The position numbers and the translations under genes were made by a program. DNA of 22,579 bases. It comes from an uncultured Clostridia bacterium. Lineage in GTDB: Bacteria; Bacillota; Clostridia; Oscillospirales; Oscillospiraceae. The DNA lies in assembly GCA_946061345.1 (NCBI GenBank), contig CAMGRA010000006.1, forward strand, positions 1-22,579, in the 5' to 3' direction. This document shows, piece by piece, positions 21,674 to 22,579 of the stretch. Each line of letters starts with the position of its first letter. The stretch's first letter is position 1. A model generated the notes under the pieces. The model did not search any database and was not told where the DNA came from. It saw only the letters and a list, made by a program, of their open reading frames with translations.

Positions 21674-22579
21674 TTATTTCGGCACATAGGCGTTCATGGC
21701 ATCCGCCAGATCGGCAAGCAGCGCACAAGCGCGGTCCTTGTCGAGATCAACAGCCGTCAGATAGAGCTTGACCTTCGGCTCCGTGCCCGACGGGCGGACG
21801 ATGACGCTGCCCTTTTCGCCCAAAACCAGCGTGACCACATTGGACTTGGGCAGAAGCACCGCGCTCTCCTCGCCTGTCAGCATATTCCGGGTGATCCGGG
21901 ACTGATAGTCCGTGCAGTAGGTGACGGGGATGCCGCAAAGCTCCGTGGGGATGGAGGCGCGGAAATCGCCCATGAATTTCGCGGAAAGCTCCATGGCGTT
22001 GGGGCCTTTCAGCTCGATGCTGATGACCTTAGCCTCGTGATAGCCAAGTTCTGCATAGAGGGCGTCCATCTTCTGCGCCAGATTCATGCCCTCGCGCTTG
22101 AGCTTGGCCGCCAGATCGCAGGTCAGCATAGAAGCCACCACCGCGTCCTTGTCCCGGGCGTAGGTGCCCTTGAGGTAGCCGCAGCTTTCCTCAAAGCCAA
22201 AGACGAAACGATCCTCCTCGCCCTTTTCCTCCAGAGCGAGAATCTCGCCGCCGATGTACTTAAAACCTGTCAGGACTGACTTCATTTTCACGCCGTATTT
22301 CGCCGCCACCTTGTCTGCCAACGGCGTGGAGACGATGCTGCGCACGGCGACAGGTGACTGAGGCAGCTTGTCCTGGGCAGACAGTTCACCAAGTATGTAA
22401 TCCAACAGCAGGCAGCCCAGCTCGTTGCCAGACAGCTTTCGGAAGCCGTCACCCTCGGGAACAGCCACGGCCACGCGGTCACAGTCCGGGTCCGTGCCCA
22501 GGATCAGGTCCGGGTGGGTATGGACGGCGATCTTATAGCTTTCGTTCAGCGCCGCGTCCGTCTCCGGGTTGGGATATTC
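21674..22579 (-). CDS. phosphohexomutase (phosphoglucomutase/phosphomannomutase), C-terminal 301 residues
   Basis: This alpha-D-phosphohexomutase interconverts hexose 1- and 6-phosphates and supplies precursors for cell envelope and polysaccharide. The frame is open to the right edge, and translation from 22579 begins EYPNPETDAALNESYKIAVH. It contains the metal-binding loop D30-PDCD-R35, the sugar-binding loop FEESCGYLKG (129-138 of this fragment) and the phosphate-binding loop RPSGTEP (262-268). A family enzyme of this type is usually around 560-580 residues, so the N-terminal half with the catalytic serine lies outside the window. A GTG at 22474 is internal and not a start. The sequence does not distinguish a glucose from a mannose preference. 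Confidence 0.95.
   Translation of the reverse strand, partial: EYPNPETDAALNESYKIAVHTHPDLILGTDPDCDRVAVAVPEGDGFRKLSGNELGCLLLDYILGELSAQDKLPQSPVAVRSIVSTPLADKVAAKYGVKMKSVLTGFKYIGGEILALEEKGEEDRFVFGFEESCGYLKGTYARDKDAVVASMLTCDLAAKLKREGMNLAQKMDALYAELGYHEAKVISIELKGPNAMELSAKFMGDFRASIPTELCGIPVTYCTDYQSRITRNMLTGEESAVLLPKSNVVTLVLGEKGSVIVRPSGTEPKVKLYLTAVDLDKDRACALLADLADAMNAYVPK

Noticed and set aside
1..22579. CRISPR arrays, insertion sequences, prophage, defence or biosynthetic clusters
   Set aside because: No spaced direct repeats, transposase or integrase motifs, or clusters of unknown large genes are visible. All but one small gene belong to recognised core families.

Overview
The window is a dense, ordinary-looking stretch of bacterial core chromosome. 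All 24 protein genes lie on the minus strand, so transcription runs from high to low coordinates. The gene order (tig-clpP-clpX-lon-ysxC, scpA-scpB-ytfJ-dac-rluB, cmk-plsC-ispH, lepB-ylqF-rnhB-yraN), the T-box-controlled valS, the spore-associated YtfJ family protein and the GC-rich coding sequence suggest a spore-forming member of the Clostridia. An Oscillospiraceae-type gut anaerobe (Oscillibacter/Flavonifractor-like) is my best guess; this is an inference from gene order and composition, not a database result.

Layout in the direction of transcription. (1) 22579-21674: C-terminal part of a phosphohexomutase that runs off the right edge. (2) 21670-18561: a sigma-A-like promoter, a complete valine T-box leader, an unexplained structured spacer, valS and a strong terminator. 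(3) 18504-14127: a promoter, then lepB, ylqF, an unrecognised 74-residue gene, rnhB, yraN, an M19 dipeptidase and a metallophosphoesterase, nearly all overlapping or a few bases apart. (4) 14105-7687: a promoter, then tig, clpP, clpX (followed by a terminator-like hairpin), lon and ysxC, ending in a terminator. This is a protein folding and degradation block. (5) 7684-about 1952: a promoter, then scpA, scpB, ytfJ, a D,D-carboxypeptidase, rluB, a RpiR-type regulator and an HI0933-type flavoprotein, mostly overlapping. (6) 1909-1: a probable extended -10 promoter, then cmk, plsC and ispH, coupled by 4-base ATGA/GTGA overlaps. ispH runs off the left edge.

The genes serve growth and envelope functions: translation (valS, rluB, ribosome-assembly GTPases), secretion (lepB), protein quality control (tig, clpXP, lon), chromosome condensation (scpAB), cell wall and lipid synthesis (carboxypeptidase, plsC), isoprenoid synthesis (ispH) and nucleotide metabolism (cmk).

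I found no mobile element, CRISPR array, tRNA, rRNA, toxin-antitoxin pair or defence cassette, and no convincing undescribed multi-gene system. The points most worth a second look are small. They are the inverted-repeat spacer between the T-box terminator and valS, the anchorless carboxypeptidase that overlaps rluB by 77 bases beside a T5 tract, the unrecognised 74-residue gene, a hairpin abutting the lon ribosome binding site, and an inverted repeat over the likely cmk promoter.
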